From Nemophila menziesii (lineage: Eukaryota; Streptophyta; Magnoliopsida; Boraginales; Hydrophyllaceae), in assembly GCA_029959085.1 (NCBI GenBank), contig JARWIR010000031.1, positions 5,704,001 through 5,768,000 on the forward strand: DNA of 64,000 nucleotides. The letters run 5' to 3'. Below, in pieces: positions 47,301-58,379 of this stretch. The position numbers and the translations under genes were made by a program. A model generated the notes under the pieces. That model ran no database searches. It was given only the letters and a program-made list of their open reading frames with translations, and was not told where the DNA came from. The stretch's first letter is position 1. Every line of letters begins with the position of its first letter.

Positions 47301-47559
47301 TAAGGATACAGAGGGTGACAAAATAGTAGTTCGAACATAATATTGGCCTAAAATATGTCACAAAGGATGGTGTAAATCGTGCCACCTTATCTCAATGTCA
47401 AGGAAAACAAACGGACATTTACAATACCTATTTTATATTTCCTTATTATACATTTTCACCCATATCTATATTTTCTTCACACTATTATCCAAGATGGTAC
47501 TTGATGCCTTTGAATTATATTTAAATGGTCGTCTATGATTTTTTTTATTCTTCCAATAT

Positions 47560-48270
47560 TCAGTTTTAAGTGTTCCTACAATACACAAAAATTTATTTTT
47601 GTGTTCTTACAATATACAAAAATATATTTTGTGTTCTTGTAACACACAAAATTATAGAATCAATCTAAAGTATTTCCTTCTTTAACAAAATAATTTTTTT
47701 TTCTCTCTGTTAATCGCATATATCGTCGTTTTAATCATTTTTAACTATTTTGATGTATTATCTTTTTTGTGTAACCCCTTTTTTTATTTTGTGTGTTATT
47801 GTAATACACAAAATAGTCATTTGTGTATTACAGCAAAACACAAGATCACTTTTTCTCTTCCAGTCAAGCCCCTTTATGCCTGTGATTTTGGTATCACGAA
47901 AACACTGAAACAACTCTTTTGTGTAATGATGTAATACAAAAAAAATAAAAAAGAATTGTAGATATTGGATTATATGTATTTATTATTCAATGTATTCATG
48001 TAACGCACAAAATGACACGTCATATTAGTCTTTTTTCTCATCATCTGTGATTTTGTGTGTTACAAGTGTACATGAAAATTAGTTTTCTGTAGTACTGAAG
48101 CACACAAAATAATAGACCGTATCACACTAGTACTTTATCTCCTTTGTGATTTTGTATGTTACAAGAATACACAAAACTAATTTTGTGTATTCTTGTAACA
48201 CAAAAGTCAAATTTGTGTGTACCTGTATTATGTATTCCTGGAACACACAAAATAACAGACTCTGTCATAT
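47560..48270. repeat. Cluster of TTTTGTGTGTT...AACACACAAAA palindromes
   Basis: At least eight imperfect inverted repeats are built on TTTGTGT(G/A)TTCTTGTAA and ACACACAAAA. Clear ones are near 47598-47650, 47790-47850 and 48150-48210. Short frames on both strands (for example 48122-48424 minus) are by-products. Confidence 0.6.
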
Positions 48271-48499
48271 TATTCAGTTTGCCGTGAAGTTTGGCGTCAA
48301 ATGCCACGTGAAAGTGAAGAAAGTTTTGTACATGTTTGTCCATTTTTTGTAAAATAGGGTATTTCATTTTAGAAGGAAAAGGTAGAAACGTCATTGACTC
48401 TTGACATTTAACGACAAATTTCACGGCAAATAATAATGTAAGGCAAAAAACAAAACGTTGGATACCTATTTGTCACTTCACTACAAAAAAAAAAGAGAA

Positions 48500-48745
48500 A
48501 AGGTGGCGGTTATTTTGGCATTTAGTGGCGGTTATAACCGCCACGTAAACATTTGTGGCACTTGCCCAACCGCCACAAAGACCGCCACCAAGTTTGGAGC
48601 CACCTATTGTTCTGGTGGCAGTTGCAAAATACTGCCACAAATACTAAAGGTGGCGGTTATTAACGAAATCCGCCACCAAACAGTTCGTGGCGGTCACACC
48701 TAAGATGGAGTCTTCAAAAAAAAGAAAATTAATGGTAACCGCCAC
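48500..48745. repeat. Subterminal TGGCGG repeats of the CACTA element
   Basis: At least nine TGGCGG or CCGCCA words in both orientations, several forming GGCGGTTATAACCGCC-type palindromes. In this superfamily such repeats are transposase binding sites. Confidence 0.8.
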
Positions 48746-49365
48746 CAATTCTAAAAGAAGTAAAATAAAAAAAAATTACAATATTCAGTGATGATACTGT
48801 AACACTTTTCAATTCTTTCCAATATATTACAATGATTTTTTAAAATAAAGAATTTACAACAATTTATTACATCCTAGGAAAACTACTGTAACAGAGCTCC
48901 CATTGCTGTAATTTATATCTAGGTCCCTGCAAAAAAATTATAATCAATTTTCTAATAATTTTTAGATACACAAAATAAATTGCAAAACAACCCCCACCGG
49001 AAAATAGAGAAAATTAGCTTTGGGGTTGTTTTGAATTACACAATTTACCTGTGTACTATGGAATATCCAGCCATGCTTTCGACAAAGTTACGCTGTCATC
49101 AAAAATCACAACTCAGATGTGGAAATCTTGTATATATGAATTTTCTTGATATTGATATGGAGGCCTTTAAAGAAAAAAATAACATCAAATTAAATCCAAA
49201 CTTTAAGGATTAATAAGCAAAGGTGCTCATCAGAGCACAGGGGCTAGAGAACACATTTTCCATCTTCGTGGTCCTATTAATCATGTTACATATTAATTAA
49301 TAGTTGAGGGGTATAATTGCAATATACCAATAGATAAGATGTATTATGTAAAGAACACAAACCAC

Positions 49366-50196
49366 ACAAGCAGAGAATGTTCGTCCGATTCGGAATTCGT
49401 TCCAACAACCTCCATTATTTATTTTACATCGTCCAACTCCACTAGCTGAGGGACCAAAATGTAAATAAAATATTATAAAAAAAAGAGGAAAAAGTTTAGG
49501 CTCGTTAATTTACCTACACAGGTACTATAAGAATCTCCTTTAAACTGTACACCATTAACCGAAGGGCATTCACATACTCTCCCTCGAAACGTGTCCTATA
49601 ATAAATAAATAAATATAAAGGACTAAATTGCAAAAACGTATAAAGATTACTCAATACCTTGCAAGCTGTAACATTAGCCGCTTTATCTTCCCAGCAACCC
49701 CCATTATTAACCAAGCATTCGTTCGTCTCTACATCTGTTACACCATAAAAAAGAGTAAATTACACTATAGGTCCCTATATTATACAAAAATTGCACTATA
49801 AGTCCTTACCGTCACTCAAACAAACTGCCGGCTCAGTTGTCTCCTCAAAACCAGCACATATTGCCTTCAAAACAGGACCTTTACCCAATTTCCCTGAAAC
49901 CATTTACAAAAATTGCACTATAGGTCCCTAAACATTTAAATTGTAAAAAAGTGACAAACTCACCTCGGTATTGCCGATTATTTACAACAAGGGTAGGTAA
50001 TATCGTTACATCACCTCGTGTACCTTTCCCAATCTAGAAAAATTCATAAAATGATTAAAACGTCGGTGAAAACTAAAAAGACGAAAATACCCCTCACCCG
50101 ATAATTACCTAAGCTTCTTGCTCTTCCTTAAGAATAGATCAGCTTCCGGGTCCCCCATACACTTCTCAATCTCCTTAACATCAATATCTAAAGACC
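49366..50196 (-). pseudogene. Captured vacuolar sorting receptor exons (six)
   Basis: Read on the minus strand in order, exon-like blocks are as follows: 50108-50196 (CMGDPEAD); 49963-50035 ([17 protein letters not shown]); 49810-49897 ([18 protein letters not shown]); 49658-49734 ([17 protein letters not shown]); 49514-49595 ([18 protein letters not shown]); 49366-49455 (CKINNGGCWNEF then FSAC). These match the luminal part and EGF-like repeats of plant VSR/BP-80 receptors, which sort cargo to the vacuole. AG/GT borders and introns are kept for several exons, so genomic DNA was captured, not cDNA. The signal peptide and PA domain, and the transmembrane segment and cytosolic tail, are absent. 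Confidence 0.85.
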
Positions 50197-50268
50197 CTGT
50201 TAAAATACTAAACATTTGTTCATCCGAACATATAGAAAAATGAAATGAAAAGTAAGAATTTCTCATTA

Positions 50269-50345
50269 CCTACACCACGGCCTTCTCGAATTTCCATAGT
50301 CATAGATCTTTAGCTGTTGGAGCATAACGTTCCATAATAATATTA
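50269..50345 (-). pseudogene. Captured succinate dehydrogenase flavoprotein (SDH1) fragment
   Basis: The minus strand reads MERYAPTAKDL and then, in another frame, MTMEIREGRGVG. Both are invariant stretches of mitochondrial SDH1 near the catalytic arginine. The nine or so residues between them are deleted, which shifts the frame. It is too short to act. Confidence 0.8.
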
Positions 50346-50404
50346 TTAAACATCTCATTAAGAAAAGACTGTATATTTAAGCTATTTCAAGATAATAATA
50401 TTGT

Positions 50405-50880
50405 ACCAGATTTGAAAGATCAAGGCCAGAAAGATTAACTCCACGAAATCTAACTCTTTCAGACTGTGAGCATTTAATAATGTCAATGTGTGTTAATTCA
50501 CTACCCATATCTTCATCTTCCTTCTTATTATTACTCAATGAAGCTTTAATACCATCTACTAGCCCCTGTAATTGAAAAGCTCAGGCTTAGTAGACAATAA
50601 ATTAAAATGAAACAAATCAGAGAAACAATAACTCACAAGAATATGATAATATTCTGCTTTTCTTAGAAGCTCCAAATATATGCCGGAAATGTTTTCCGTC
50701 CCTATCGAGAAAAACATATCCCTGTAGAAAATAAGATCAAACAAAGCAATTGACAAGGATCTAAACATGATTTGGCACATATATCCATGTTTTTACCTTC
50801 TCGGATACGGAATCAATGAATATGGATCCGAATTTCCATCCCTAGCTTGAACTTGCAGTCTCTTCAAGTCACCCACTGTT
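50405..50880 (-). pseudogene. Captured FIP2-like BTB/pentapeptide protein exons
   Basis: Minus-strand blocks are 50636-50722 (GYVFLDRDGKHFRHI, then by a shifted frame LELLRKAEYYHIL) and 50405-50572 (GLVDGIKASL, then IIKCSQSERVRFRGVNLSGL). A possible piece lies near 50800-50880 (SIFIDSVSEK). These fit the potassium-channel-type BTB domain and the following linker and start of pentapeptide repeats of plant FIP2-like proteins. A deletion after FRHI removes the middle of the BTB fold. Assignment to this family is from memory of the conserved stretches. Confidence 0.72.
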
Positions 50881-51029
50881 ATGTGAAAGTAAACCAAGGA
50901 ATGAGAATGGATAGACAAGAAATTATCCAAGGAGATGGATAATAATCGTCAAATATCATCAAAACTAGGTAAATTGCGGAAAATAATTATGTTAAAAGCA
51001 AATAAGAAATGTGTAATGCAAAATGCACA

Positions 51030-51113
51030 CCTTTCCTAATTCAACTCCCCATTGATCGAAAGAATTGATGCCCCATAGAAAGCCTTCTGGTCCTGAAGAA
51101 TCAAATCCCCTAA
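51030..51113 (-). pseudogene. Captured glucose-6-phosphate isomerase exon
   Basis: The minus strand reads [17 protein letters not shown], close to the signature near the C-terminus of phosphoglucose isomerase (normally ...[12 protein letters not shown]). Plausible splice borders lie on both sides. Confidence 0.82.
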
Positions 51114-51271
51114 CAAATCATTTGTACAGAAATGAGAATTAACTTAAATGAAGAGGAAGAGTGTTTGAGGGAGTTTATTCCACTAAGCTTGCTTCGGCTA
51201 AGAAGCGAGACCAAAATCCATATATTAAAAAAAATTCATCCTTTAAAAATTATTGAATAAATAATATCAAA

Positions 51272-51372
51272 CCTGTTTGTTACAAAGTATCCTACACCAC
51301 GAAAGTTGAATGCTTTGTCCTCCTAGTTGTGATCCTTGCAACTCAAATATAGTTTGTTCCGCGCAGATCCTA
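51272..51372 (-). pseudogene. Captured RBP45/47-type RNA-binding protein exon
   Basis: The minus strand reads AEQTIFELQGSQLGGQSIQL then SWCRILCNKQ and a GT donor. The end of the third RRM in plant RBP45/47 proteins has the same QLGGQ(S/T)(I/V)RLSWGR....NKQ layout. One key residue is changed (WGR to WCR). Confidence 0.72.
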
Positions 51373-51542
51373 ATTCCCAATATTAATTTAGTTTCAAAAA
51401 TCGATTAATTTAGTTTAATTTAATTTAGTTGTTGTTCATCCAGTTGAAACAATTGTGTATCTATAAATCATAATATATATTTAGCCTAATTTACATATTC
51501 AATTAAAAATTAAAAATGCACAACAAAAATTATATAAATTGT

Positions 51543-51682
51543 TACCTTAGTTCCTGTAATCCATTGCCAATCATAGCTAAATCAGCCGTTAGCTTTATAG
51601 TACTGATATAGAGTGGCGCAAGTATAAGTTTTGGTGAGTGGAGTGACTGAAGCAGCGGTGGTCTGAGCGACGGCGGCGGACA
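51543..51682 (-). pseudogene. Unassigned first-exon-like fragment
   Basis: An ATG at about 51682 on the minus strand opens MSAAVAQTTAASVTPLTKTY and is stopped after about 33 codons. An alternative frame continues to LAMIGNGLQEL before a GT donor. Together with upstream CT-rich sequence it looks like a captured 5' end and could supply the start of a chimeric transcript. I cannot name the gene. Confidence 0.45.
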
Positions 51683-52072
51683 TAGCAGAAGGAGGTTCAG
51701 GTAGATAAGTGTTCTAGTTTTCTATCAGTAGCTATGAAGAAGGAGATCTTCATCCGAGAAAATAAAAACACATGTCATTAGATTAATAAGTTGGTTAATT
51801 TTGTAAGTTTAAAACATGGGTTATGTGTATTATTATTATTGGTGTAGGATCATCCAATATTGGATTGAAGAATTTTCCTATAAAAAATATCGAAAAGTGA
51901 TAAATGTTATAACTTAGCATTTCACCGACAAGAAAAGAAAATTAAAAGCACATATGGTAGCAGTATTTTAATATACTGCCACGTGAAATTTTTTAACAAT
52001 TAAAAATTGGTTGCATTTGACCCTACTGCCACAAGTGATGTGCCACGTAAGAGTCCATTTTTTATAGTGCTT

Positions 52073-53750
52073 TTATAAATTTGGGTACTTATTTGTCAAA
52101 ATTTGGAATAATGGGCATCCAAAAGGGAATTTTCCCGGTTTTAAAAAATAATATTTTGAAAATAGCGTAAAATCGAATGTATTTTTTAATTTTTATTTTC
52201 TAGAAATAATTTTTTTTGTTAATCCAGACATGTTTTTAAAAAATGTTGAAAAGGAAAATGACAATTATTTACCTTAAAATATTTTTGGAAAATAAAAATG
52301 AAAAATATTTTCATGAACCAAACGGAGCCTAGAAATTCCCTAAATGTCGCAGTAGGAAAACAATTTTTTTATATTTGTTATGTAGTCTTGTTATTGTCTT
52401 TGATCTGTATGTATTTTTTCATTTGAAACTATTGTTTGTACTATGTGTGAATATAATCAAATATCAAATATTGATTTTAAAATATAAATTACATTTATAC
52501 TATTTAAACACTTAAAATATAATGTCATTTTATATTAGAAAATAAATTGTTTATCTTAAAAATAATATTTATAGACTTCTTTTACACATGATTTTTTACA
52601 ATTGTTGAATATGTCAACAGATTAATAAAATAGATTTCAACCCAAAGGATCTTGCGTAATTCTTTTATTACCAATAAGGAACTAATAAGGATTAGTGGAT
52701 CATATCTGTTTTCGAGAATCTAACAATCAAATATATCGAAGTAGTATGAACAAAATAAGCGAAGTCCAAATGAAATCTGAGATAGAGAATGACAAAACCG
52801 TGCATGGACAATGTGCGTGATAAACACGCGCCAAGGACAAAAGGTGGCAAATGCATCATACTCCATAATTCTCTCGATTTTTTCCAATTTTTGTTTGGTC
52901 GTAACAAGTTAATTTTTACATAGCAAAATCCAATGAATATTAGGGACAATTTTTTCTAGTGGTGCAAGAAATTGCATCAATCGGGCCAAAGAAGGGCCAT
53001 GAAAAAGAGGCTTATTATCAATAAAAGGTCTTCACGCCTCTTTTGATTAGCCGCACCAGAGCCTACGGGGCTGACTTTCATAAAATTTCTATTGCAAGCC
53101 ATAAGTATGTTTTCATGTACTAAAGAAAATAAAAATCTCCAATTTTCAAGATTATTCGCAATAATTCATATTTTTAAACAACCCAATGTGACTTAGAAAA
53201 TCTAAAATTAACTTGAAAATTAAGATATAGAGTTTTAAATTTCAGGTATCGTATATTTATTGAAAAAAAGGGATAATCACTTACATAATCTCATAGAGGG
53301 ACTTTATACCCATACACAACCTTTAGTTTTAAGTTGCACGTCCATAGATGGTAAAAGACGGGCATACCCTAATGCTTTTATTTTTTTTTAGAAACTTTGC
53401 AATTTCCAGCTTAACACATTGTTCAGGTAGGAAAAAAACACCAAACAAACCCTTTATTGTACGATGAAATAAGGCCTAAAAATATTAAGAACCTTTTGAA
53501 CCTGTGAGACTTCTATAGAGAGATCACACCGAACCATCCCTAGCCCATCGACTATCCCGTACCCAACTACCTGATGTAAAGTTTATTGTGCTTTCTCGTT
53601 TGATAGTTTATTTTAACACTTTAACTCATCATTAGCCCTAATTTTTACACACACAAAGCCTACCTCACATTTAACCAAAACACTAAACCATTAATTCTCG
53701 TGGGAATAATATATCATTTCATTCAATATATTGCTTATTATCATTTCAAT
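52073..53750. other. Gene-free AT-rich stretch right of the CACTA element
   Basis: No recognisable domain. The longest frame (52692-52949 minus, 85 codons) has no family resemblance or codon bias that I can see. Confidence 0.45.
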
Positions 53751-53804
53751 GTAACTAGTGAACACTTACTTATGGTCTGTTATTAATTTTTTAATCAAAT
53801 TAGC

Positions 53805-53990
53805 AATAAAAGCGACCAATCCCGTTGTCGCTAATGGGAGACATGTTTTTAGCGACCATTTTGGTGGTCACCAACAAAATTTCATAGTTTTATTTTTTTT
53901 ATATATCCCGCAACCAATAACAGTTGCAATATCCCTTATAACTAGCGACCATGCAGGAAGTCACTAAAGTCGTGGTAGCTAAAAGTGTCA
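53805..53990. repeat. AGCGACC-rich remnant, possibly a second CACTA end
   Basis: AGCGACCAATCCC, TTGTCGCTAATG, TAGCGACCATTTTGGTGG and ACTAGCGACCATGC repeat in both orientations, like subterminal motifs of another CACTA family. No terminal CACTA is visible. Confidence 0.4.
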
Positions 53991-54357
53991 TACGTAGTAG
54001 TATTAGTATGATTTGAGTACTTTAAGGGAAATGACCAACGTCAACCTGCTATAAGCATAATACCATTTTCCTCGCTGACGTGTCTCGTATTATGCCTCCT
54101 TGCTGGAGGTCCGTGAATTAAACCTATGGCGAATAAATAATATTTTCTTGACATATGATAATTTAGAGAACAATGATACAAAAAAATCTTTTAAAGTCTT
54201 GTGCACATATAATAAGTATGTTGCATTTCACTATATTGGAAGACACAAACTAAAAGAGTAAGCAAATAGAATCTTTGCTGCTGCATTATTGTTTGATCAC
54301 CTTTCCATGTCCAAACAATGTCTTTTGAAGCTTGTCTTATCTCCTACTTCATCATCT

Positions 54358-54895
54358 TCTGATATTCCAATGTATCTTCATTAGATTTTTCACCTCAACA
54401 AGGTGAAAATCCGGAGTAATCTCATTCATCATTGCATCAATAGTGAGTGCACCTTTACTGCCTTCACTTAATCCCTCTAATTCCTTTTATCTTTCTACAT
54501 CTCTTTCATCTTCAGCAGCTTAGCCACAGCCTCCATCTTCGACATCATACTCTTTGCGGGGATAACAATCTAATAACACGTATAAAATCACCTTACATGA
54601 CTAAATATCTGCCTCCAAACCATCATAGCCTTTCCCAATGAGTACTTCTGGGCCACATAAGTAGGTGTACCAAAACTTACATGAAGTAATCCATTTTCTT
54701 GCCTAGATTCTGATAGAGCACTCAATCCAAACTCTGATATCTTTAACATTCCATTTTCATCCAAAAGCAAGTTCTATGGTTTGAGATTGCGGTGTTAAAT
54801 GCCCCTGTTATGGAAAAAATCAATGACAACCTGACTTATCTTGAAATTTTCCACAAATCTCTTTTTCCAAACTTCTTAAGCCCTTTTATAAACAA
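54358..54895 (-). pseudogene. CIPK/SnRK3 protein kinase pseudogene
   Basis: The minus strand shows, in order, VVIDFFHNRGI-stop-HRNLKP-stop (catalytic loop, D of HRD changed to N), [20 protein letters not shown] (DFG changed to EFG), [15 protein letters not shown] (activation segment, APE lost), then frame-shifted [24 protein letters not shown]. After a large deletion of the C-lobe and the NAF region, a C-terminal block [17 protein letters not shown] follows. Stops, frameshifts and lost catalytic residues make it non-functional. No introns are seen, which fits either an intronless CIPK clade or a processed copy. Confidence 0.8.
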
Positions 54896-55646
54896 CCTTC
54901 ACCATGATAAATGAAAAATATTTATATATTATGTTGTCATATTATGAAAATTGATAAATATAATGAAATTTTCTTATTGATATATGCATCTATGAATATA
55001 TATGATATATAATATATATTTCTATTGAGAGTATTTCTTTATGTTGATCAAACTTGGTTTGGAACGGACTCGTGTATGGATATTACTGAGCAAAGCCTCC
55101 TTCTTTTGGTCGACGTCTTTCGCCTTAATATAGTGATATTTTCTAAGATGATGAAAAAAAATTGTTTTTTTTTCTTATGTGGAAGAAAAGGTAGATCAAA
55201 TCTTAAAAAACAAAAAGAATATTGAATCCTAAAGCTTGGAAAGTTAATGAGTCCAATATTGATTAAGATCCCTTAGAATTTAGCGATGAATCTATATAAC
55301 CAATGATATTAGATATTATTGGTCTCAGGATTAGTAGTATTGGTCTACATGAGCCAAAACGAAAAGGTAGAAAATGAAAGATATGATATCCGTTAATCAA
55401 CACGAATCAGATCCTCTTTTAATAAGATCACAACAATATAAAAAGGAGATGGATCGATCACGGACTGAACCACCAACTAAACTGAAGAACCTAGTTCTTT
55501 CTTATATCAATGAAAATATAATTTATCCAATCCTTGATTGATTGAATACGATGCCTTATCCCTCTAACGACTAGTGCTTAATTACGGGAAATATGATGGG
55601 AAACATATGAGGATTTGAAGATGGCAGCTTGGTCTCTATCATAATA
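54896..55646. other. Gene-free AT-rich stretch
   Basis: Includes a (TA)-rich patch at 54990-55020. No gene recognised; the 66-codon plus frame at 55025 has no family resemblance. Confidence 0.45.
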
Positions 55647-57092
55647 GTAATGATATATACCACCCAAATACCACCTGATGTCTCCTTAGTTGTTCTTATT
55701 TTCGACCCTTAGGAGACATCATTTTTGGTGTTTATTTAATCAATTTGATAGACTTTTGGACTAAGTATGCAATAATATGATTTTCCTCTTTTATTTCTAG
55801 CATTTTTAATTTATTAAGCTTTTGCGCGTAATATTGGTATTGTTAGTGAAAATTTTACAGGTTTTAGATGTTAGCTAGGAGAGGAATCCGAGGAAAAAGT
55901 CAAAGATCGTGATATAGAGTCAAGACTTGAAGATAAATCCCGAAGATATTATTTTTAGAGCTGAAAATCTATTTTTCAGGCCATAGATTGCTGATTTCTA
56001 GGTACTTAAAAGATGATTAAGCCGCTGACCTTTGAAGAGAAAACATTACTTATCGAGTTATGGAACTTTAGCAACTGGAATGAGGTCAATCGGAGTCATA
56101 ACGAAGCGGGAAAAGCCGTTTTAGTGAAGGTGTATCAGCAGTTACGGGATTTTGGGCTTGGACATTTTATTAGTGTTTTATTCTTAGGTCCAAGCCCTAA
56201 TCTGTTTTTACACTTATAAAAGGAGCCTTTGACTTCTATTTTCACAACAATTCACATTCTACAAGATTAAACACCAGAGAGAAGCAACAGAAGGAAGAAA
56301 GAAGAAGCTACAAGAGCTGGAGAGGGTCTATATCTCCGTTCGTAGTAATTCCTATTCCAGAAATTAGGTTCTTTTATCTTTAATTTTGTAAAACAATATG
56401 AGTTCCCTTTTATTTAATTTAGTTTTGTTTTCAATTAATATGAGCTAAACACATTTAGCGCTTGAGAATGCTATATGGGTAATTCCCAAATCTTATTGAA
56501 TTTCATATGTTGATTGGGTTTCTGTTAAATTAAATTAGATTGTGTCTTTTACCCTTTTCGATAAATTGAGATTATTTACTGTTTTTAGCGTCATGAACTA
56601 GGAACAGGTATTAGTATCTAGACTATTCCAATTAGTGACAATTGGATCATCCTGACGGAGGGTTTAGATACTTAACCATTTATTCAATTTAGGATAGAAG
56701 CTATTGATTCTGACGAACTTAGTTAATTCTAAGGCCAATGAGGTAATAAAACTTAAACATCTAAAAGTGGATCATATTTACCCTGACGGGACTAGTGACA
56801 CTCTAGGATCGCCTTATAGTCCACCCTGACGGGGGTATATGGAATTTAGAATCCCGACCATCGTAATTGGCCAATTTAACCCTTAAACAGCATAGGTTAT
56901 GAAATAGGATTAGGATGATCCCTTGCGTTCTCAAGTGCTATCTTCTCATATTTGCGTTTTACATCATTTTACTTGCGTCTTAGCTTTTACTTGCAATTTC
57001 CATTTAGTCTTTTATTACTTAGCATTAATACAAACACCAAACAAACATATTATCTTTATTTGCTTTCATAAGTAAATCAATCAAGTTGCTAT

Positions 57093-58379
57093 TCTCAAAG
57101 CTTTTTGGAGAATGTATGGCTATAAAGATAATATTTGGTCTCAATGGGTCTACTCAAATTGGCTTAGGAACAAGAGTATATGGAGCATTACTTGTGATAA
57201 TAGCCTTCCTTGGACATGGAGAGCTATGCTTAATATAAGGTACCTTGCTTTTAAATATATTGTTCATGAGGTTGGAAATGGTAAGAGAACATATATGTTA
57301 GATGATAGATGGATAAAAGGGAAGTGTGTAGGTGATATTTGTGGGAAAAAGGATACTATCTCTTTGGGAAATTACAATATTAACAAAAAGGTGGTGGACT
57401 ATTATGTGGGAAAGAGGTGGAGATTTCCACCTAGGCTTAATAAGGTGTATGAGGTGGTAAGGGATATGGTGCTTAAGGATGAGCATGACACTATTAGATG
57501 GGGAGATAAGGGCTTCAGGACCTTGGATGTTATGTATGATCTAAGGGGTCCTAATGAGAAAACTAAATGGTATAGTGTGGTGTGGCATAAATGGAGTATG
57601 CCAAAGCACAAGTTTTGTGCTTGGCTAATTTGTAAGGATAGGTTAAGTACAAAGGATAGGCTTAGCAAGTGGGGTATGGAAGTGGACAAGATGTGCAACC
57701 TTTGCTTTGAAGAGCATGAATCTAGGGATCATTTATTTGTGAAGTGCAAGTTCACAACTTTGGCTTGGAAGGAGGTTTGTGCTCTTCACAATTGGCACAA
57801 CTCGGGTGGTACTTGGGAAGAAAGACTTGACTTTATGATTAAATTCAATGGTAACACTTTAAAGGATACTATATCAAACATTTCTTTCCTTAGTTTTCTT
57901 TATTGTATTTGGGATATGAGGAATAAACATGAGTTTAAGAAGATATGTCCCAAATATGAGGATATTGTGAAAATAGTTGTGAAAGATGTTCAATATACAC
58001 TTTGGAATAGAAAGTTATTTAAGAGGAGTGTTGAGAATATGAGATTGGTGGCAAGATGGAAGCTACATGGAGTGCTCAAGTGAGGAAAGAAAGAGGATCA
58101 AGGAGGATAGCTTGGAGCTTGGACCTAGTATAAGACTTTAGCAATTGTTGTATAGGTTCTCCTAGCAATGGTTGTATAGGGTTTTATTTTTTTATAGCAA
58201 TGGTTGTATAGGTTTTTGCAAGTTGATAGGTTTATTTTCTAGTAAATGTTGTATAGGGTTTGTTTTTCCTAGCCATGCTTGTTTTTGAGTCAAAAACAAG
58301 TAGGGGTTTGATTTGTACTTGTCGTTTTGTGGATATAAAATGGTAAGTTTGATCAAAAAAAAAAAAAAAAAAAAAAAAA
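57093..58379 (+). mobile_element. 5'-truncated LINE inserted in the solo LTR
   Basis: It holds the 3' end of a LINE reverse-transcriptase ORF, about 270 bp of 3' UTR with repeated TGTATAGG(G/T)TTT phrases, and a 25-base poly-A tail (58355-58379). LTR sequence resumes right after the tail (GATAAGCATTGTAGTCAACC, matching the relic near 6940). The 5' edge is placed within about 15 bases. I could not identify a target duplication. Confidence 0.85.
57112..58083 (+). CDS. C-terminal fragment of LINE ORF2 with zf-RVT domain
   Basis: It has 323 residues in an undamaged frame to TGA. The likely reading frame runs in from the truncation just upstream (FWRMYGYKDNIW), so the ATG at 57112 is internal to the original protein. 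The region matches the zinc-binding domain after the reverse transcriptase of plant LINEs: WYSVVWHKWSMPKHKFCAWL, DRLSTKDRLSKWG, then CNLCFEEHESRDHLFVKC with the C-C-H-C ligands. The reverse-transcriptase and endonuclease parts were lost on insertion. The intact frame argues for recent insertion; the fragment cannot act alone. Confidence 0.85.
   Translation: MYGYKDNIWSQWVYSNWLRNKSIWSITCDNSLPWTWRAMLNIRYLAFKYIVHEVGNGKRTYMLDDRWIKGKCVGDICGKKDTISLGNYNINKKVVDYYVGKRWRFPPRLNKVYEVVRDMVLKDEHDTIRWGDKGFRTLDVMYDLRGPNEKTKWYSVVWHKWSMPKHKFCAWLICKDRLSTKDRLSKWGMEVDKMCNLCFEEHESRDHLFVKCKFTTLAWKEVCALHNWHNSGGTWEERLDFMIKFNGNTLKDTISNISFLSFLYCIWDMRNKHEFKKICPKYEDIVKIVVKDVQYTLWNRKLFKRSVENMRLVARWKLHGVLK

Larger units (their letters stand above)
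48479..52069 (-). mobile_element. Non-autonomous CACTA transposon carrying fragments of several host genes
   Basis: The left end is CACTACAAAAAAAAAAG and the right end, inverted, is CACTATAAAAAATGG. A 3-bp target duplication CTT (48476-48478, 52070-52072) matches the CACTA superfamily. Subterminal TGGCGG/CCGCCA motifs are dense at 48500-48745, with GTGGCA/TGCCAC variants near 51960 and 52025. No transposase is present. The 3.6-kb interior is filled with exon and intron pieces of at least five plant genes, all in the minus orientation, so a single minus-strand transcript could join them. Confidence 0.9.

Noticed and set aside
47560..48424. CRISPR-like or protein-coding reading of the palindromic cluster
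   Set aside because: Repeats are degenerate, unevenly spaced and in a plant genome; frames over it are low-complexity.
49020..49213. Further captured gene piece at the 3' end of the CACTA cargo
   Set aside because: A possible donor site is seen but no peptide stretch that I recognise, so it was not annotated.
54447..54641. Plus-strand frame at the kinase pseudogene
   Set aside because: It is the shadow of the minus-strand CIPK remnant.
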